64,000 nt of DNA from Nocardioidaceae bacterium (GCA_029266455.1 JAQSWV010000014.1:1-64000), one strand, 5' to 3'; positions 8,320-15,980 are shown, counted from the first letter of the stretch. Numbers and translations: made by a program. Notes: a model not told the origin generated them from the sequence alone.

Positions 8320-9365
8320 GTGTCGACCTCCGCGGCCGGGTCGTCGGTCAGGGTGCTCAGCGCGTCGACGGCATCCTTCAACGTGGCCACGTCGACGAGC
8401 GTGATGTCGGAGGTGTCGACGGCCCCTCCGAGCGCCTCCTCGCAGTTGGCGGCCGGCACCAGGAAGACGCCGGCCCCGGCATCCTGGGCCCCGACGACCT
8501 TCTGCTGGATGCCCCCGATGCTCTCCACCGTGCCGTCGGCGAGGATCGAACCCGTTCCGGCGACCTCCATCCCGCCGACGAGACTTCCCTTCGTGAGCTT
8601 GTCGTAGATCGCCAGGGCGAAGACGGTGCCCGCGCTCGGCCCCCCGATCTCGTCGCCGACGTTGATGCGTACGTCGAACGGCAGGATGTAGTCGACGCCC
8701 ACCTGGATGCCGATCACCGGTATGGCCTTGTCGTCGGGGCTCGGTCGCGTCTCGAGCGTGAAGACGCGACGCTGCCCGTCACGTCGGACGGCGACCTCGA
8801 CGTCGCTCCCCGGCTCGCGTGCCCGCAGATCCGCCAGGCCCTGCTCGGCGCTGACCACACGAGCACCGTCGATCCCGATGATGCGGTCACCCTGCCGGAG
8901 CGACTCGTCAGCGGGCCCGTCGTCGTCGACCTCAGTGACCATGAGCTTCTCGGGGACCCGATCGCCCAGCAGTCGGAGCGCGGCGACAGCGGAGATCTCC
9001 TGTGAGCTGGCCATCTGCTCTGCCGACTCCTGCTCCGCCTCCTCCGCAGTCTGCTCCGGCGGGTAGACGGAGTCGCGGGGAACGATCGCGTCGGTGGACG
9101 AGAACCACGCCTGGAACGCCTCCAGCAGCCCGACCTCCTGCCCGGCTGAGGTGACCGACACCGTCGTGAGCGACAGCGAACCCTCGGTCGGGTACGTGCG
9201 GTGACCGTCGATCTCGACGATCGGCTTGCCGTCTGACGCCGCCAGCACGTCGCGGGTCGGCCCCGGGCGGAGGGTGACGTACGGCACCGGCAGCAGCAGC
9301 GCCACACAGGTGAGTACCACCAGTACGACCCCGGCCGTCGTCGAGGTGGCGGTCCGGCGGGTCAC
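8310..9365 (-). CDS. Membrane-anchored PDZ/Lon-like serine protease (YlbL type)
   Basis: In this 351-residue protein residues 11-30 form an N-terminal signal anchor (VVLVVLTCVALLLPVPYV). A PDZ domain spans about 140-205 (VDDDGPADESLRQGDRIIGIDG). The C-terminal domain carries the Lon-type catalytic serine in GGPSAGTVFAL (Ser244) and the paired lysine in GGIQQKVVG (Lys289), 45 residues apart as in Lon's Ser-Lys dyad. There is no ATPase domain, so it is the ATP-independent extracytoplasmic YlbL class, probably cleaving misfolded or regulatory proteins outside the membrane. It is the first gene of the coupled run into PPA1309 and UPF0182. Confidence 0.9.
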   Translation of the reverse strand: MTRRTATSTTAGVVLVVLTCVALLLPVPYVTLRPGPTRDVLAASDGKPIVEIDGHRTYPTEGSLSLTTVSVTSAGQEVGLLEAFQAWFSSTDAIVPRDSVYPPEQTAEEAEQESAEQMASSQEISAVAALRLLGDRVPEKLMVTEVDDDGPADESLRQGDRIIGIDGARVVSAEQGLADLRAREPGSDVEVAVRRDGQRRVFTLETRPSPDDKAIPVIGIQVGVDYILPFDVRINVGDEIGGPSAGTVFALAIYDKLTKGSLVGGMEVAGTGSILADGTVESIGGIQQKVVGAQDAGAGVFLVPAANCEEALGGAVDTSDITLVDVATLKDAVDALSTLTDDPAAEVDTCG

Positions 9366-9377
9366 CGAGCCAGTTTC

Positions 9378-9665
9378 TCACCCGGCCCGACGCGCATCCG
9401 TACCGGCGGGAGGCCGTGGAGGACGTCGGCGCACCGCCACCCCAGTGGCGCTCGGCACGTTCTGATGCGTGACATGCGTGGCCCGGGGGGGCAGCGGCTT
9501 GGACAGGGCGAGTCCCAAGCGGGCACGGGCGGCGTCGTCGTCGGCGGTCGAGCGGCGACGCATCTCGCTGGACTCCGCGCGCTGCCGACGCCCTGCCCAC
9601 AGCGCCCAGAGCATCGCCAGGACCGTGGCGATGGCCGTCGGCACGAGCCACAGCAGGACTTCCAC
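9378..9665 (-). CDS. Small single-pass membrane protein, unknown function
   Basis: A 95-residue protein starting MEVLLWLVPTAIATVLAMLW, which is one hydrophobic helix at the extreme N-terminus. A basic and polar cytosolic tail follows (RRQRAESSEMRRRS, then a Pro/Arg-rich end). I recognise no domain. It lies 12 bp upstream of the PDZ protease gene on the same strand, so it is probably cotranscribed. GC3 is typical of the neighbours, which supports coding. Confidence 0.6.
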   Translation of the reverse strand: MEVLLWLVPTAIATVLAMLWALWAGRRQRAESSEMRRRSTADDDAARARLGLALSKPLPPRATHVTHQNVPSATGVAVRRRPPRPPAGTDARRAG

Positions 9666-9712
9666 CCGCGCAGCGTAGGTCTACCCACCGGCACAGCCGG
9701 GGACGCGCGCCG

Positions 9713-10171
9713 TCAGGGAGTGCCGACCCACTCCTCGCTGCCGTCGGCGAACAGCTGGTGCTTCCAGATCGGTACGGTCGCCTTCAGCTCGTCGATGAGC
9801 GCCCGGCACGCCTCGAACGCCTCGCCGCGGTGCCCCGTCGCGACGGCCGCGACCACGGCCAGGTCGCCTACCGCGAGCTCGCCGACCCGGTGAACCACCG
9901 CGACCCCTCGGGCGTCGTGCCGCAGCGCCACCGACCGGGCGAGGTCGCGCATGCGGTCGAGAGCCGTCGGATGCGCCGAGTAGCCCAGGCCCCGCACGTC
10001 GCGTCCCCCGTCGGAGTCACGGACCGCGCCCACGAACACGCACACTCCCCCAGCCCGCGGGTCGGCTACGGCAGCGCGGACAGCCTCGGCGTCGAGCGCC
10101 TCGTCGAGCAGCGCGACCAGACGTACCGGATCCGGCGGTGGGTCGCCCGGCGCGGGCTGCACCTGCGTCAT
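9713..10171 (-). CDS. moaE: Molybdopterin synthase catalytic subunit MoaE
   Basis: The 152-residue protein, read from ATG 10171, inserts sulfur into precursor Z to make molybdopterin, together with MoaD. Visible family motifs are GGVCVFVGAVRDSDGGRDV (substrate loop), LGYSAHPTALDRM, VVHRVGELAVGDLAVVAAVATGHR and the C-terminal PIWKHQLFADGSEEWVG, which carries the conserved lysines. The open frame extends well upstream, but homology begins at this ATG. No moaD is adjacent. MoeZ at 27709 may serve the same pathway. It is divergent from the DUF2342 gene across only 30 bp. Confidence 0.92.
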   Translation of the reverse strand: MTQVQPAPGDPPPDPVRLVALLDEALDAEAVRAAVADPRAGGVCVFVGAVRDSDGGRDVRGLGYSAHPTALDRMRDLARSVALRHDARGVAVVHRVGELAVGDLAVVAAVATGHRGEAFEACRALIDELKATVPIWKHQLFADGSEEWVGTP

Positions 10172-10201
10172 GCCGCGCAGCGTACGAGTACGTTGGAATG
10201 C

Positions 10202-11668
10202 ATGGCTACAGACCCCGACAAGCCCGACGACGCCGGCGACGAGTCGGCGGACACACCTGCCGGCGAGTCCTCGAAGCCTCCGGCTGGCGGGCCCCCGGAG
10301 CGTCCGACCGGTGGAGGCTCGGAGCCGTCGTCCGGGCAGCCGCCGAACCCGTTCGCCGGCACTCCGTTCGAGCACATGCTCGGCGCGATGTCCGGTCCTG
10401 GCGGGCTGGGTGGGGCCGGGGGGCCCGGAGGGATCGGCGGGCCGGGTGGCATCGACCTGGCCGCGTTGTTCGGCCAGATGCAGCAGTGGCTCGCCCCCCA
10501 CGACGGCCCGGTGAACTGGGACCTGTCCATCCAGGTGGCCAGGCAGGTCGTCGCCCAGCAACCGGATCCGTCTCCGAGCATGGGCCAGCAGTCCGCCGTG
10601 TCGGACGCCGTCCGGCTGGCCGACCTGTGGCTCGACAGCGTCACGGACCTGCCCAGCGGTGTCTCGGTGGCGCAGGCGTGGAGCCGCGCGCAGTGGATCG
10701 AGAGCACCCGCCCCGTCTGGGCACGGGTCGTCGAGCCCGTGGCCGAGCACGTCACGGCTGCAGTCGGGCAGGCCATGCCCGACGAGATCAAGGCCATGGC
10801 GGGCCCGCTCGTTGGCCTGCTAGGTCAGGCCGGAAGCGCCATGTTCGGCCAGCAGCTGGGGCAGGGCCTCGGCGCCCTCGCCGGCGAGGTGCTCTCCGGC
10901 ACCGATGTCGGGTTGCCGCTGGCACCCGCGGGCACCGCCGCCCTGCTGCCCGCCAACATCGCGGCGTTCGGCGAGGGGCTGGACCAGTCCGCCGCTGACG
11001 TCCTGCTGTACATGGCGCTTCGCGAGTGCGCCCACCAGCGGCTCTTCGTCCACGTACCGTGGCTCGGCCCGCATCTGCTCGGCTCGGTCGAGGCGTACGC
11101 ACGGGGAACCCGCATCGATCTGTCCGCGATCGAGGAGGCCGTACGCGGTCTCGACCCGACAGACCCGCAGGCCATGCAGGAAGCGCTGGCAGGAGGGATG
11201 TTCGAGCCGCGGAGCACGCCCGAGCAGCAGGCGGCCCTGATCCGGCTGGAGACTGTCCTGGCGCTGGTGGAGGGATGGGTCGACGAGGTCGTCGGCCAGG
11301 CGACGATCGACCGGATGCCGAGCGCCGCGCCCCTGCGGGAGGCCGTCCGCCGGCGGCGTGCAGCGGGCGGCCCGGCGGAACAGACCTTCGCCTCGCTGGT
11401 GGGCCTCGAGCTGCGGCCTCGTCGGCTCCGCGACGCGGCCACCTTGTGGGGAGCCCTGCGCGATCGCGAGGGCGCGGCCGCGCGCGACGCGGTGTGGGCG
11501 CATCCCGACCTTGCACCCACCGCCGAGGACCTCGACGACCCGTTGGGCTTTCGGCCGGGCGCTGCCCCAGCCGGCGCGGGCACTGGTGCCGACGGTGACG
11601 GCGACGACATGGACGCCGCCCTGCGTCAGCTCCTGGACGACGACGAACGCGGCAGTGCGGGCACCTGA
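10202..11668 (+). CDS. DUF2342 (zincin-like) family protein
   Basis: In this 488-residue protein the first 80 residues are a disordered Pro/Gly/Ser-rich leader ending in a GGLGGAGGPGGIGGPGG run. The rest is a conserved helical domain with RECAHQRLFVHVPWLGPHLLGSVEAYARG near the centre and IDRMPSAAPLREAVRRRRA and PRRLRDAATLWGALRDREG nearer the C-terminus. This matches the actinobacterial DUF2342/putative zinc-dependent hydrolase family. No canonical HExxH is present; the nearest element is ECAHQRLF, so protease activity should not be assumed. ATG 10202 has no Shine-Dalgarno and the MoaE gene starts 30 bp away, so the transcript may be leaderless. Confidence 0.85.
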   Translation: MATDPDKPDDAGDESADTPAGESSKPPAGGPPERPTGGGSEPSSGQPPNPFAGTPFEHMLGAMSGPGGLGGAGGPGGIGGPGGIDLAALFGQMQQWLAPHDGPVNWDLSIQVARQVVAQQPDPSPSMGQQSAVSDAVRLADLWLDSVTDLPSGVSVAQAWSRAQWIESTRPVWARVVEPVAEHVTAAVGQAMPDEIKAMAGPLVGLLGQAGSAMFGQQLGQGLGALAGEVLSGTDVGLPLAPAGTAALLPANIAAFGEGLDQSAADVLLYMALRECAHQRLFVHVPWLGPHLLGSVEAYARGTRIDLSAIEEAVRGLDPTDPQAMQEALAGGMFEPRSTPEQQAALIRLETVLALVEGWVDEVVGQATIDRMPSAAPLREAVRRRRAAGGPAEQTFASLVGLELRPRRLRDAATLWGALRDREGAAARDAVWAHPDLAPTAEDLDDPLGFRPGAAPAGAGTGADGDGDDMDAALRQLLDDDERGSAGT

Positions 11669-12230
11669 CCCCATTGTCGAGCCTGATCCACTGCACGCCG
11701 ATGCCGTCCGGGTGCTGCACGACTGGGCGGGCGCGGACGAGAGTCAGGAGCAGCTGCGACTCGCGTACCTGCACCACCTGGTCGAGCACCCGGACGGGAT
11801 GTGGCGCACCTGCCGGCCCGACCACCTCACCGCCAGCACTGTCATCGTCGGTTCAAGCGCGGACCGGGTACTGCTGACGCTGCACAGCCGCCTCGGCCGG
11901 TGGCTGCAGACCGGCGGTCACTGCGAGCCTGGCGACCACACCCTGCTCGCCGCTGCGCTGCGCGAGGCCGTCGAGGAGAGCGGCATCCGGGGGCTACGGG
12001 TCGACCCGGTGCCCCTGCGCCTTGATCGGCACCTCGTCGTCTGCGGCTCCGGGGAGCCGGCCCGCCACCTCGACGTGCAGTTTCTGGCGCTGGCGCCGGC
12101 CGTGGCGCAGGAGCGGGCGAGCGCGGAGTCCACGGCTCTCGGCTGGTTCGGCGTCGAAGCGCTGCCCGACTCGGCTGACAGCAGCGTGCGAGCCCTGGTC
12201 GCCGCCGCGCGGACCCGGCTCACCTCGTGA
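11655..12230 (+). CDS. Nudix hydrolase
   Basis: A 191-residue protein starting at a GTG (11655) inside the end of the DUF2342 gene, giving a 14-bp overlap and probable translational coupling. The Nudix motif is GGHCEPGDHTLLAAALREAVEESGI: the REAVEESGI core is intact, while the upstream Glu of the textbook box is a His. That variant is common in this actinobacterial subgroup (GGHxExGD). It probably hydrolyses a nucleoside diphosphate derivative; the substrate is unknown. It is transcribed toward the 22-bp repeat array and the convergent metallopeptidase gene. Confidence 0.82.
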   Translation: MRAPDPIVEPDPLHADAVRVLHDWAGADESQEQLRLAYLHHLVEHPDGMWRTCRPDHLTASTVIVGSSADRVLLTLHSRLGRWLQTGGHCEPGDHTLLAAALREAVEESGIRGLRVDPVPLRLDRHLVVCGSGEPARHLDVQFLALAPAVAQERASAESTALGWFGVEALPDSADSSVRALVAAARTRLTS

Positions 12231-12307
12231 CGCACGACTCGGCGGGTCTGGTGCGGAGAGGGTCCAGGGAACGGATGTCGGGGCGGGGCTACGTTGGCGG
12301 GCCACAA

Positions 12308-12410
12308 GCCGCGGATCACGCAACCCAAAGCCGCGGATCACGCAACCACGAGCCGCGGATCGCGCAACCACGAGCCGCGGATCGCGCAACCACGAGCCGC
12401 GGATCGCGGG
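12308..12410. repeat. Tandem 22-bp intergenic repeat (4 full copies plus a partial)
   Basis: Copies start at 12308, 12330, 12352, 12374 and 12396. Each begins GCCGCGGATC(A/G)CGCAAC and ends in CACGA or a variant. Units 3 and 4 are identical. The array fills the gap between the convergent Nudix and metallopeptidase genes. On the minus strand the core reads GATCCGCGGCTTGTG or GATCCGCGGCTCGTG, resembling the GATCCGCGAGTTGTG core of the arrays at 35032 and 36264. There are no unique spacers, so it is not a CRISPR. Confidence 0.9.
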
Positions 12411-12422
12411 GGCGGGGTTGGC

Positions 12423-12953
12423 TCAGGGGTCCGTGGCGGGTGACCCGGTTGCGTCGGAGTAGCCCTCGAGATAGCCGCGGGCCTGCTCCGTGCGCGGGTA
12501 GCGCTGCAGGAGTGCCCAGAAGTCGGGGCCGTGCCCGGGCACCAGCAGATGCGCCAGCTCGTGCAGCAGGACGTACTCGATGACCCAGGGCGGCATGCCC
12601 CGCAGCCGGTCCGACAGCCGGATCGACCGGTCATCGATGGTGCACGACCCCCAGCGCGCCTGCTGGTTGTCGACCCACCGGACCGAGCTCGGCTCGGCGC
12701 GCCCGTCGAGGTACTGCGCGGACAACCGGCTGGCCTGCGTGGCCAGGGTGTCGTCGCTGGGCCGCCGTCGGGTCTCGCGGCGCGCGAGCCGTTCGAGCAT
12801 GGTCTCGACCCACTCCGACTCCTCGGCACGGGTCAGGCGATCCGGGATCAGGACCACGACGGTCTCACCGTCGCGGTAGGCGGAGACGGTGCGGCGCCGT
12901 CGCCTGCTGCGCCGAACCTCGACAGTCGGTCTCGCGCCGGTATCGGATGCCAC
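12423..12953 (-). CDS. YgjP-type (M48/SprT-like) zinc metallopeptidase
   Basis: A 176-residue protein read from GTG 12953. The zinc site is HELAH (residues 131-135) with the third ligand His141 in GHGPDFW, the usual YgjP/DUF45 arrangement. The upstream signature WVDNQQARWGSCTIDDRSIRLSDRLRGMPPWVIEYV is characteristic. The N-terminal 25 residues are basic (VRRSRRRRRTVSA). The open frame continues upstream without family homology, so I cut it at this GTG. It is a predicted cytosolic metalloprotease of unknown substrate, convergent with the Nudix gene across the repeat array. Confidence 0.85.
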   Translation of the reverse strand: MASDTGARPTVEVRRSRRRRRTVSAYRDGETVVVLIPDRLTRAEESEWVETMLERLARRETRRRPSDDTLATQASRLSAQYLDGRAEPSSVRWVDNQQARWGSCTIDDRSIRLSDRLRGMPPWVIEYVLLHELAHLLVPGHGPDFWALLQRYPRTEQARGYLEGYSDATGSPATDP

Positions 12954-13201
12954 GCCGTCAACGTAGTCGGCGATCCGGACAACCGGCCGCGCTCTTCCCA
13001 GCCGCGCACGCCGTACCCGGCGTACTCGGCGCCTCGCGAGGTGGCCGTCCACACCCTGGGGACGTGCCCCGGGCGAACGTCGCGGGTAGCGGGTGGCCGG
13101 CGCCTTCACCGGGCTATGGCAGGTCACGGCGGCATGCGTCGCCGGCCCGGCACAGACCGTCGCCGGCCCGGGCGGCCCTCCCATTACCCGGGCGACCCGA
13201 C

Positions 13202-13244
13202 ACGTCCACAGGCTGTCCCCAGACTTATCCACAGGAGTGGACAA
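13202..13244. promoter_or_regulatory. Cluster of DnaA-box-like sites
   Basis: Three nonamers lie within 43 bp: ACGTCCACA (13202-13210, two mismatches to TTGTCCACA), a perfect TTATCCACA (13225-13233), and AGTGGACAA (13236-13244), which is TTGTCCACT on the minus strand (one mismatch). The 433-bp gap 12954-13386 holds no gene I can support. It also carries the promoter of the zinc-ribbon gene. No dnaA, dnaN or gidB is nearby, so this is not oriC itself. It could be a DnaA-titration or DnaA-regulated site. Confidence 0.45.
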
Positions 13245-13386
13245 GCGGTCTACGGCGACGGCACGCGTGTTTGGGCCGGGATGTGCTGCCGCGCTGTCGT
13301 AGGGTGACCGCTGTCCGGGTGGCCATCGCCCGGTCTCGGTTCCACCGGTGTCGTCCGGCGGGGCGGGTCGAGCGAAGGAGAGCGTC

Positions 13387-13545
13387 ATGGCGGAGTCCTG
13401 GAGCGGTGAGTTCTACTGCGTCAAGTGCAAGGCCAAGCGTGAGGCGACCGGCGAGGTCAAGGTCAGCGACAACGGCCGACGGATGGCGAAGGGCACCTGT
13501 CCCGTCTGCGGCACGAACCTCAACCGGATCCTCGGCAAGGCCTGA
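13387..13545 (+). CDS. DUF5679 zinc-ribbon protein
   Basis: A 52-residue protein with two CxxC knuckles (FYCVKCKAK and GTCPVCGTN) separated by about 27 residues, the treble-clef/zinc-ribbon pattern of DUF5679. A basic KVSDNGRRMAKG loop lies between them. GAAGGAGAG precedes ATG 13387 at good spacing, so I prefer this start over the in-frame upstream one at 13348. Function is unknown; the family is small, cytosolic and widespread in actinobacteria. A strong terminator follows at once. Confidence 0.85.
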   Translation: MAESWSGEFYCVKCKAKREATGEVKVSDNGRRMAKGTCPVCGTNLNRILGKA

Positions 13546-13574
13546 CCGCCGCAGTCACGGCGACGTACCGCCCG

Positions 13575-13600
13575 ACCCCCGGCCAGGTGCCGGGGGTTTG
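13575..13600 (+). terminator. Rho-independent terminator after the zinc-ribbon gene
   Basis: ACCCCCGGC and GCCGGGGGT form a perfect 9-bp stem with a 5-base loop (CAGGT), followed by TTGG, 30 bp after the zinc-ribbon stop codon. Confidence 0.8.
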
Positions 13601-13642
13601 GTTCGTCGGGCTGATCCGGCGCCCAGCAGGGAGAATGGCCAG

Positions 13643-14983
13643 GTGAGTGACACGGAAGAGGAAGCCCGCAAGCCGTTGCCGCGCCGCGCGGCGGCCCGCA
13701 CAGCCCGGCTGGCGTCGCTCCCGATCGGGTACGCGGGTCGCACCACGCTCGGCCTCGGCAAGCGGTTGGTGGGCCGCCCGGCCGAGGCCGTCGTCTCCGA
13801 CGTGCAGATGCGCACCGCTGAGCAGCTGTTCCGGGTCCTGGGAGAGCTGAAGGGCGGTGCGATGAAGTTCGGGCAGGCCCTGTCGGTCTTCGAGGCCGCG
13901 CTGCCCGATGAGCTGGCCGGCCCGTACCGCGAGACGCTCACCAGACTGCAGGACGCCGCGCCGCCGATGGATCGCACGGCAGTGCACACGATGCTGGCCC
14001 AGGAGCTGGGGCCGCGGTGGCGGAAGCTGTTCCTGTCCTTCGACGACGACCCGGCCGCGGCCGCATCCATCGGCCAGGTGCACCGGGCCGTCTGGCACGA
14101 CGGCCGCGAGGTCGCGGTCAAGGTCCAGTATCCGGGCGCGGGCGAGGCGATGCGTGCCGATCTGCGTCAGATCGCCCGGGCCGCCAAGGTCTTCGGCAGC
14201 GCACTGCCCAACATCGACGTGAAGCCACTGGTGGAGGAGCTGCAGGCGCGGGTCGGCGAGGAGCTCGACTACCGGCTCGAAGCCGACGCCCAGCACCGCT
14301 TCCACGAGGCGTTCGCCGACGACTCCGAGGTCGTCGTTCCCGCCGTCGTCGAGGGCAGCGAGCGGGTGCTGGTGACGACGTGGATGGACAGCGTCGGGTC
14401 GCTGGCCCGGCTCATCGCCGAAGGCGACCAGGAGACGCGCAACCACTTCGGCACGCTCTACGTACGGTTCATGTTCTCCGGCCCGGACCGCGCGGGGATG
14501 CTGCATGCCGACCCCCACCCGGGCAACTTCCGGATGCTGGCCGACGGGAGGCTGGGAGTGGTCGACTACGGCGCTGTCGCGCGGCTGCCTGACCGCAGCC
14601 TGCCGCCGGTCATCGGCCGGCTGCTGCGGGCGGCGGTGGACGACGACTGGCCCGCGGTCCTGGACGGTCTGCGCGACGAGGGGTTCGTCAAACCCGGCGT
14701 GGACCTGGACGTCGACGTACTGCGTGACTACCTGACGCCGTTCATCGAGCCGGCCATGGTCCCCACCTTCACCTTCAACCGGGCCTGGATGCGCGAACAG
14801 GCTGAGCGGATCGCCAACCCGCGTCAGGAGGCGTTCGCAACCGCGACCCGGATCAACATGCCGCCGAGCTACCTGCTCATCCACCGGGTGTGGATCGGTG
14901 GCATCGGCGTGCTCTCCCAGCTCGGGGCCGAGGCTGACTTCCGGAGCCTGCTGGAGGACTCGCTGCCCGGCTTCGCCGACTGA
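13643..14983 (+). CDS. ABC1/AarF (UbiB-like) atypical kinase
   Basis: A 446-residue protein starting at GTG 13643. Family signatures in order: KFGQALS (the KxGQ motif, residues 76-79), ASIGQVHRAVW (modified glycine-rich loop, about 141-151), VAVKVQYPG (catalytic-loop lysine, Lys160), ELDYRLEADAQ, LHADPHPGNF and VVDYGAVARL (metal-binding DFG-equivalent). ABC1/UbiB proteins bind ATP and support isoprenoid-quinone or lipid metabolism; the actinobacterial role is not settled. There is no transmembrane helix at the end, unlike UbiB. The strong hairpin at 15021 ends the transcript. Confidence 0.92.
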   Translation: MSDTEEEARKPLPRRAAARTARLASLPIGYAGRTTLGLGKRLVGRPAEAVVSDVQMRTAEQLFRVLGELKGGAMKFGQALSVFEAALPDELAGPYRETLTRLQDAAPPMDRTAVHTMLAQELGPRWRKLFLSFDDDPAAAASIGQVHRAVWHDGREVAVKVQYPGAGEAMRADLRQIARAAKVFGSALPNIDVKPLVEELQARVGEELDYRLEADAQHRFHEAFADDSEVVVPAVVEGSERVLVTTWMDSVGSLARLIAEGDQETRNHFGTLYVRFMFSGPDRAGMLHADPHPGNFRMLADGRLGVVDYGAVARLPDRSLPPVIGRLLRAAVDDDWPAVLDGLRDEGFVKPGVDLDVDVLRDYLTPFIEPAMVPTFTFNRAWMREQAERIANPRQEAFATATRINMPPSYLLIHRVWIGGIGVLSQLGAEADFRSLLEDSLPGFAD

Positions 14984-15020
14984 CCGAGCCGGGTTCTGGC
15001 TGACCCGGGTCCGAACGCAG

Positions 15021-15054
15021 CGATGCCCCGGTACCTCGGGGTACCGGGGCATCG
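15021..15054. terminator. Strong 15-bp hairpin terminator
   Basis: CGATGCCCCGGTACC and GGTACCGGGGCATCG pair perfectly over 15 bp around a 4-base TCGG loop, 38 bp after the ABC1 kinase stop. There is no U-tract on either strand. Because it also faces the end of the minus-strand small gene at 15121, it probably serves as a bidirectional terminator. Confidence 0.75.
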
Positions 15055-15120
15055 CCCGGGCTGCCTGCCAGTTCCCTGACGGGCAGTGTGGAAGTGTCCG
15101 CCAGCCTGCCACCGCCGGCC

Positions 15121-15285
15121 TCAGACGAGGCGGGCGAGGTGCAGACGGGCGCGCATCGCGTTGCGCTCGGCGCGACGCGCGAGCCGGCGCGCCATGGCCA
15201 GCTCGTTGCCGAGTCGGCGGTCGGCCGACTCCGCGAGTAGGGCGCGACTATGCGCGCGGGCCAGGTCTTCGTTCAACAAGCTCAT
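15121..15285 (-). CDS. Small basic helical protein downstream of whiB7
   Basis: A 54-residue protein, starting MSLLNEDLARAHSRALL. It is almost entirely amphipathic helix with many Arg and Ala (MARRLARRAERNAMRARLHLARLV). I recognise no named domain. Small proteins of this look, MNEDLAR-type start and Arg-rich end, recur in actinobacteria. AGGAG lies 5 bases before ATG 15285, so I prefer it to the upstream ATG at 15318. It lies 86 bp downstream of whiB7 on the same strand and could be cotranscribed with it. Confidence 0.6.
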   Translation of the reverse strand: MSLLNEDLARAHSRALLAESADRRLGNELAMARRLARRAERNAMRARLHLARLV

Positions 15286-15371
15286 CTCGGTGCTCCTGAT
15301 CGGCTGGTGCTGGGTCATGGGAGAGGTTCAGCTCCGTGGTGGTGATGTCGGGTCGGTGTGGTCGACGGCGC

Positions 15372-15665
15372 TCAGGCCGCGACCTCGGACTTCCGCGGGC
15401 GGCCACGGGGCCGCTTGCGGGGGATCACGACGCCCTGCAGGAACAGCTCGCCGCCCCACACCCCCCACGGCTCCCGACGATCCCGGGCGCCGTTGAGGCA
15501 CTCGGCACGGACGGGGCAGCCCAGGCACAGCGCCTTGGCGATCTCGACGTCCTGCGGGGTCTCCGCGAAGAACAGCTCGGGATCGTTGACCCGGCACGGC
15601 AAGACGCTGTGGTCGATCTCGTCGAGCCCCACGGGCGCCAACGCTTCGAGAACGCTGGTACTCAT
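15372..15665 (-). CDS. whiB7: WhiB-family transcriptional regulator WhiB7
   Basis: A 97-residue protein. Four iron-sulfur cysteines are C24, C47, C50 and C56 (C-x22-C-x2-C-x5-C). The turn motif GVWGGE is at 68-73, and a C-terminal AT-hook RGRPRK at 87-92. The AT-hook is the mark that separates WhiB7 from other Wbl proteins. In actinobacteria WhiB7 binds the primary sigma factor's region 4 and an AT-rich site upstream of -35, and switches on intrinsic antibiotic-resistance genes and itself. AGGAGGT precedes the ATG. Upstream lie a leader peptide, an attenuator hairpin and a promoter of the WhiB7-dependent type, each annotated separately. Confidence 0.93.
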   Translation of the reverse strand: MSTSVLEALAPVGLDEIDHSVLPCRVNDPELFFAETPQDVEIAKALCLGCPVRAECLNGARDRREPWGVWGGELFLQGVVIPRKRPRGRPRKSEVAA

Positions 15666-15730
15666 GTGCCACCTCCTGTGGCCGGTTTCGTTGTGGTGAT
15701 GAGGTTCGGGGCGGCCGACCCCGGGAATGA

Positions 15731-15766
15731 CAAAGGCCGCGGAATCCGATATGGATTCCGCGGCCT
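15731..15766 (-). terminator. Attenuator terminator in the whiB7 leader
   Basis: On the minus strand AGGCCGCGGAATCC and GGATTCCGCGGCCT form a perfect 14-bp stem with a 5-base loop, followed by TTGTCATT. It lies 22 bases after the leader-peptide stop and 65 bases before the whiB7 ATG, so it would end transcription before whiB7 unless bypassed. This is the layout described for ribosome-mediated attenuation of whiB7/wblC genes. Confidence 0.85.
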
Positions 15767-15788
15767 GGAGGCGCCGAGCTGAGCAGTC

Positions 15789-15980
15789 TCAGGTCGGTGG
15801 ACTCCAGGCAGGTGAACCCACAGGGGTGCCGTCGAAGGCGAGATCCGTGCCGGTGGTCGTCCGCACACGCGGAGCGGCTGAGGGCATACGGGTGCCGCCG
15901 ATGCACAGCGGGGTGGACGCGATACGGCGCACGGCAGCCCGCTTGCGAGCGACGACAGTCGCGTCGTAGATCGTGATCAT
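15789..15980 (-). CDS. whiB7 leader peptide (upstream ORF)
   Basis: A 63-codon ORF starts at ATG 15980 behind GAGGAGGTGG and ends at 15789, just before the attenuator hairpin. The peptide begins MITIYDATVVARKRAAVRR, has a central STPLCIGGTRMPSA, and ends SPAWSPPT, with prolines close to the stop. An upstream ORF with a strong ribosome site in front of an intrinsic terminator is what is known for whiB7/wblC leaders. There, ribosome stalling or slowing by translation inhibitors lets transcription read through. It is probably a regulatory ORF rather than a stable protein. Confidence 0.75.
   Translation of the reverse strand: MITIYDATVVARKRAAVRRIASTPLCIGGTRMPSAAPRVRTTTGTDLAFDGTPVGSPAWSPPT

Noticed and set aside
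9758-10201. Upstream extension of the DUF2342 gene
   Set aside because: It is antisense to moaE; the family begins at ATG 10202.
13202-13244. Replication origin (oriC)
   Set aside because: Only three boxes, and no dnaA, dnaN, rpmH or gidB nearby; I report it as a DnaA-box cluster only.
12423-13388. A 321-codon version of the metallopeptidase
   Set aside because: The extra N-terminus is not homologous to YgjP proteins and covers a region with DnaA boxes and a promoter.
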